DNA of 64,000 bases from CALBTQ01 sp036725605 (GTDB taxonomy: Bacteria; Lernaellota; Lernaellaia; Lernaellales; Lernaellaceae), in assembly GCA_036725605.1 (NCBI GenBank), contig DAIMDW010000012.1, positions 1-64,000 of the forward strand, read 5' to 3'. A program made the position numbers and the translations under genes. Numbering within the stretch: position 1 is the first letter of the stretch; each line of letters starts with the position of its first letter. The notes below the pieces were generated by a model, which was not told the origin of the DNA, did no database searches, and saw nothing but the letters and a program-made list of their open reading frames with translations. Below are positions 61,403 through 64,000 of the stretch, piece by piece.

Positions 61403-62031
61403 TCGCCTTCGTCCTCCTGCGCCAACACCAGATCGAGCAGATTCAATTGTTGCCGGTCGACGTTGTGCCGTTTCGTCGTTTCCGGCGATTTCTCCGCCGC
61501 CGCTTCGCGCTCGGCCTTGCGCGCCAGTTGAGCCATCTCTTTAAAGATGCTCGAGCTCTTGACCATCGCCAGCACCTGAAACACCGTCGCGTTGCCCAGG
61601 TCGTCCGCGTTCACCTCGGCCAGCGCCCGCGCCAGAATGTCCTCGAGGTACACCACGCGAATGCCCATCTCGGTCAGCTCGGCTTCGGCCTCGGCGGCCA
61701 GCGACGGACTGCGCTTCGAATAAAAGAGCACCTTCTCCGGCGGCTGCGTCAACGCGAAGCGCTCTTGCGCGACGGCCAGCAATTTGTCATCGAACGCGCG
61801 ATCAAGCAAGCCGCGATCGGTCTGCAGATGATTGCGGATCAGACTGGGCGTCAGATACGCGCCGCCGTGCCACCAGCCGCGCACCACGCCGAACACCGCG
61901 GCCCGCGCAACCGCGCCGGCCGTCAACATGCCGAACACGTCCACCGTGCCCGCGCCGCCCAGGTCCACCTCGATCGCCGCCAGATACGCTTCGCGCTCCA
62001 AATGCCACTTGGCCAATTGCCGATCGAACAT
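61399..62031 (-). CDS. Unrecognised 210-residue protein, first gene of the ClpX-like operon
   Basis: No family recognised. A small-residue-rich stretch (GMLTAGAVARAAVFGVVRGW, about 34-53) could be a buried or membrane-associated helix; the rest is soluble and helical. The middle part (KVLFYSKRSP, then MGIRVVYLEDILARALAEVN) looks like an alpha/beta fold, and the C-terminus is charged. Probably cytosolic. It is followed with a 4-base overlap by the Pro-rich membrane protein and then the ClpX-like ATPase, so a shared pathway is likely. It is divergent from the SppA-type lipoprotein gene. Confidence 0.7.
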   Translation of the reverse strand: MFDRQLAKWHLEREAYLAAIEVDLGGAGTVDVFGMLTAGAVARAAVFGVVRGWWHGGAYLTPSLIRNHLQTDRGLLDRAFDDKLLAVAQERFALTQPPEKVLFYSKRSPSLAAEAEAELTEMGIRVVYLEDILARALAEVNADDLGNATVFQVLAMVKSSSIFKEMAQLARKAEREAAAEKSPETTKRHNVDRQQLNLLDLVLAQEDEGE

Positions 62032-62149
62032 TGTTCCCTCCCGGATGCTGTCTGCATCGTAGCTTTCCGGGCGGCGGCGATCAAGTAACCCTTGCCTTAA
62101 CGGTCAAATCGTTGCATCGTACGTCCTTCGGACAGCAAAGGAGGAAACG

Positions 62150-63142
62150 ATGTTCCGTCGCACACTGCTTCTCGTCCTGGCCCTGAGTATTTTCCTGATG
62201 GTCACCGGATGCTTCTCCAACAACAACGTCAGCCTGTGGCCCGAAGTCGACGACGAGCTGATCACCATGATGGTCAAGAAGCCCCAGGACGACACCGAGA
62301 ACCGCGTCCTGCTGCTGGATATCGAAGGCATCATCAGCGAATACGGCAACTCGTCGTTCTTCTACGACCTCGAAGCGACCACGACGCTCGTGCGCAAGAA
62401 GCTGGAAAAGGCGCTGCGCGACGAACGCATCAAGGCCGTCGTTTTGCGCGTCAACTCCCCCGGCGGCACGGTGACCGCCAGCGACATCGTCTACCACGAA
62501 ATTCTCAAGTACAAGAAAACCGCCAAGGTGCCCATCGTCGCCGCGATCATGGGCGTGGGCGCGTCCGGCGGCTATTACGTCTCCTGCTCGGCCGACAAGA
62601 TCATGTCGCACCCGACGGCGATCAACGGGTCGATCGGCGTGATCATGCACAGCTTCGGCTTCGCCGGTCTCTTCGAGAAAATCGGCATGGAAAGCCGGGT
62701 GATCAAATCCGCCAAGCTCAAGGACATGGGCAATCCCTTCAACGAAATGACCGACGACGAACGCGCCGTGTTGCAGAAGATCGTCGACACCAGCTACGAG
62801 CGCTTCCTCGAAGTGGTCGCCACCGCCCGGCCGCAGATGACCAAGGAGCAGATCCGCGCCGCCGCCGACGGGCGCATCATGACCGCCGCCGAGGCGCAGG
62901 AACTGGGCCTGATCGACAAACTCGGCGATCTGGAAGACGCGATCGACGAGGCGATGACCATGGCCAACATCCGCGACGCCGGCGTGATCCTCTACACCAC
63001 CAGCAAAAAGCCGGATCAGAACATTTTTTCCGCCACCTCGGCCCAGGCCCCGGAGATCAACCTCAACCCGATGGGCGTCGACTTCGAAACCCTCGTCGAC
63101 CTGAGCCGCCCGCGCATGTATTACATGTGGATGGGATACTGA
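62150..63142 (+). CDS. SppA-like S49 serine protease, lipoprotein
   Basis: A 330-residue second SppA homologue. The N-terminus is a lipoprotein signal with lipobox VTGC (Cys21), so it is membrane-tethered by lipid rather than by a helix. RVNSPGGTVTASD and the nucleophile Ser139 in GVGASGGYY are present, with Lys191 in SAKLKDMGNP as the expected general base. AAAGGAGG precedes the ATG. It differs from the sppA at 2566 in anchor and sequence, so it is a paralogue with probably distinct substrates. A strong terminator follows. Confidence 0.92.
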   Translation: MFRRTLLLVLALSIFLMVTGCFSNNNVSLWPEVDDELITMMVKKPQDDTENRVLLLDIEGIISEYGNSSFFYDLEATTTLVRKKLEKALRDERIKAVVLRVNSPGGTVTASDIVYHEILKYKKTAKVPIVAAIMGVGASGGYYVSCSADKIMSHPTAINGSIGVIMHSFGFAGLFEKIGMESRVIKSAKLKDMGNPFNEMTDDERAVLQKIVDTSYERFLEVVATARPQMTKEQIRAAADGRIMTAAEAQELGLIDKLGDLEDAIDEAMTMANIRDAGVILYTTSKKPDQNIFSATSAQAPEINLNPMGVDFETLVDLSRPRMYYMWMGY

Positions 63143-63165
63143 GATAATCGACGAGAACCGCAATG

Positions 63166-63199
63166 CCGGCCGGCGAGCGATCGCCGGTCGGTTTTTTTT
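63166..63199 (+). terminator. Intrinsic terminator after the SppA-like gene
   Basis: CCGGCCGGCGA - GCGA - TCGCCGGTCGG followed by eight T. The stem is 11 bp with one G-T pair. Confidence 0.93.
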
Positions 63200-63302
63200 A
63201 CGCCAGCGTCAGCCCCGCCAGCCACAGGGCGTAGCCGGCGACGAAGACCAAGCTAGAAATCATGGTCGGAAATCGGCGCAAAAATATCTGGTTTGTCAAC
63301 AT
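63198..63302 (-). pseudogene. 34-codon membrane-peptide ORF, possible gene remnant
   Basis: The minus strand encodes MLTNQIFLRRFPT followed by one hydrophobic helix ending WLAGLTLA and TAA. Its 3' two-thirds is GC-rich like the rest of the chromosome, while its 5' end runs into AT-rich DNA. No ribosome site is seen. It looks like the C-terminal end of a membrane protein truncated by the AT-rich segment; a true small membrane protein is the alternative. Confidence 0.35.
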
Positions 63303-63340
63303 CGATAAGCTGAATCGTTATACCGAAAAAACGACACTTT

Positions 63341-64000
63341 TTAAAATGATACATATTTAGGGAACGCCATAATGGATGTCGATTCTAAATATTGGATGAC
63401 ATCCATTTTCAGTTTTTCCTTTATCTCTTTTTGATACAAGGCTTCATCAAATTGTGTGCCAGTAAAGAACCTTGACCCTGGCTTCATCGCTTCACAGTAA
63501 AGATTTACGGCATCAAGGCTTGGTTGAGTGAGCGGAAAATCTCCAATAATGTGACTACCAGACCACGCCTTTGGTGTCGGTCGGCCATCGAGATCCTTGC
63601 CGTCGATCGAATAATATCCATGACCGATAATATCATTGCATCCACGATGGTGAAGTAATAAATGGACGAACTCCGCATTGCGCGTTTTCTTTTTAAAATC
63701 GATCGCCGCCGCACGCATCGTCGGTTCAATTTGATCATTTGTCACTACCGACAAATCGACCTCGATATCGATAATATAAAATTCTCTATAGTTATTTAGT
63801 TTGTTTCTTATTCTACTATTAGAATTAATTGTATATTTGGAGATTTGCTTGGCATTCGGTTGTTCAATCTCATCTCTAGTAGTCCGATCACATCCACATT
63901 CGTTTACAATCATAATCGTGAAGAACAACGCCAGAGCTATAAGAATGATTGATAATATTGATACGCCAGCGACTTCCCAAAAGCTTTTACGTGTGATCGG
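63341..64000 (-). CDS. Unrecognised membrane-anchored protein in AT-rich DNA, N-terminus beyond window
   Basis: The frame is open from the stop at 63341 to the right edge of the window, with no convincing start; a TTG at 63928 would cut into a hydrophobic helix and is rejected. The visible part begins with basic residues and one transmembrane segment (SILSIILIALALFF), then VNECGCDR, an Asn-rich linker and a soluble domain (VDLSVVTNDQIEPTMRAAAI, AEFVHLLLHHRGCND, GHGYYSIDGKDLDG). No family recognised. Codon use is AT-rich, unlike every other gene here, which suggests recent transfer. It may be secreted or displayed outside the inner membrane. Confidence 0.7.
   Translation of the reverse strand, partial: PITRKSFWEVAGVSILSIILIALALFFTIMIVNECGCDRTTRDEIEQPNAKQISKYTINSNSRIRNKLNNYREFYIIDIEVDLSVVTNDQIEPTMRAAAIDFKKKTRNAEFVHLLLHHRGCNDIIGHGYYSIDGKDLDGRPTPKAWSGSHIIGDFPLTQPSLDAVNLYCEAMKPGSRFFTGTQFDEALYQKEIKEKLKMDVIQYLESTSIMAFPKYVSF

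Overview
The window is 64 kb of high-GC bacterial chromosome, mostly core genome. The organism is probably Gram-negative: there is a lipobox lipoprotein, exported TPR, SppA-type and TlpA-type proteins, and a LapA-like membrane protein. The arrangements rpsA-sppA-ihfB/hup-HIT-lapA-TPR, rpmE-DUF1385-prfA and adk-map-infA-rpmJ resemble deltaproteobacterial-type lineages. That placement is an inference from gene order and style, and no phylum can be assigned from the sequence alone. Genes start with ATG, GTG or TTG, many overlap by 4 bases, and housekeeping promoters look like TTGnnA - 16/17 - TAnAAT.

Layout. Positions 1-5.8 kb (minus): rpsA, sppA, an HU/IHF gene, a YfcE-like phosphoesterase, a HIT protein, a LapA-like protein and a truncated TPR protein. 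Positions 5.9-8.9 kb (minus): glycolytic operon gapA-pgk-tpiA. Positions 9.0-20.3 kb (plus): rluD-yfiH, rho, amtB, a GH1 glycosidase, rpmE-DUF1385-prfA and thrS. Two copies of a 167-base palindromic repeat flank amtB. A tRNA-Met (minus) follows thrS. Positions 20.5-25.7 kb (plus): three translationally coupled radical-SAM genes, two of them paralogues with duplicated C-terminal beta-type domains. This is the most unusual functional unit in the window. A tlpA/resA-like gene lies convergent to it.

Positions 26.3-58.7 kb (minus) form one colinear transcription/translation super-cluster. In transcription order it reads: tRNA-Thr, tRNA-Tyr, tRNA-Gly, tuf, rpmG, secE, nusG, rplKA, L10 leader, rplJL, rpoBC, rpsLG, fusA, a second tuf interrupted by a 100-N assembly gap, then the S10, spc and alpha clusters ending at rplQ with a strong terminator. 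It supplies RNA polymerase, elongation factors, most ribosomal proteins, the Sec channel, Adk and methionine aminopeptidase.

Positions 58.8-62.0 kb (minus) hold an accessory operon: two unrecognised genes, a ClpX-like ATPase without the zinc domain, a GNAT acetyltransferase and a metallophosphoesterase. A second SppA-type protease, a lipoprotein, is divergent at 62.1-63.1 kb. The last 700 bases are visibly AT-rich and contain a partial membrane-anchored gene of unknown function next to a possible gene remnant, which suggests a junction with acquired DNA.
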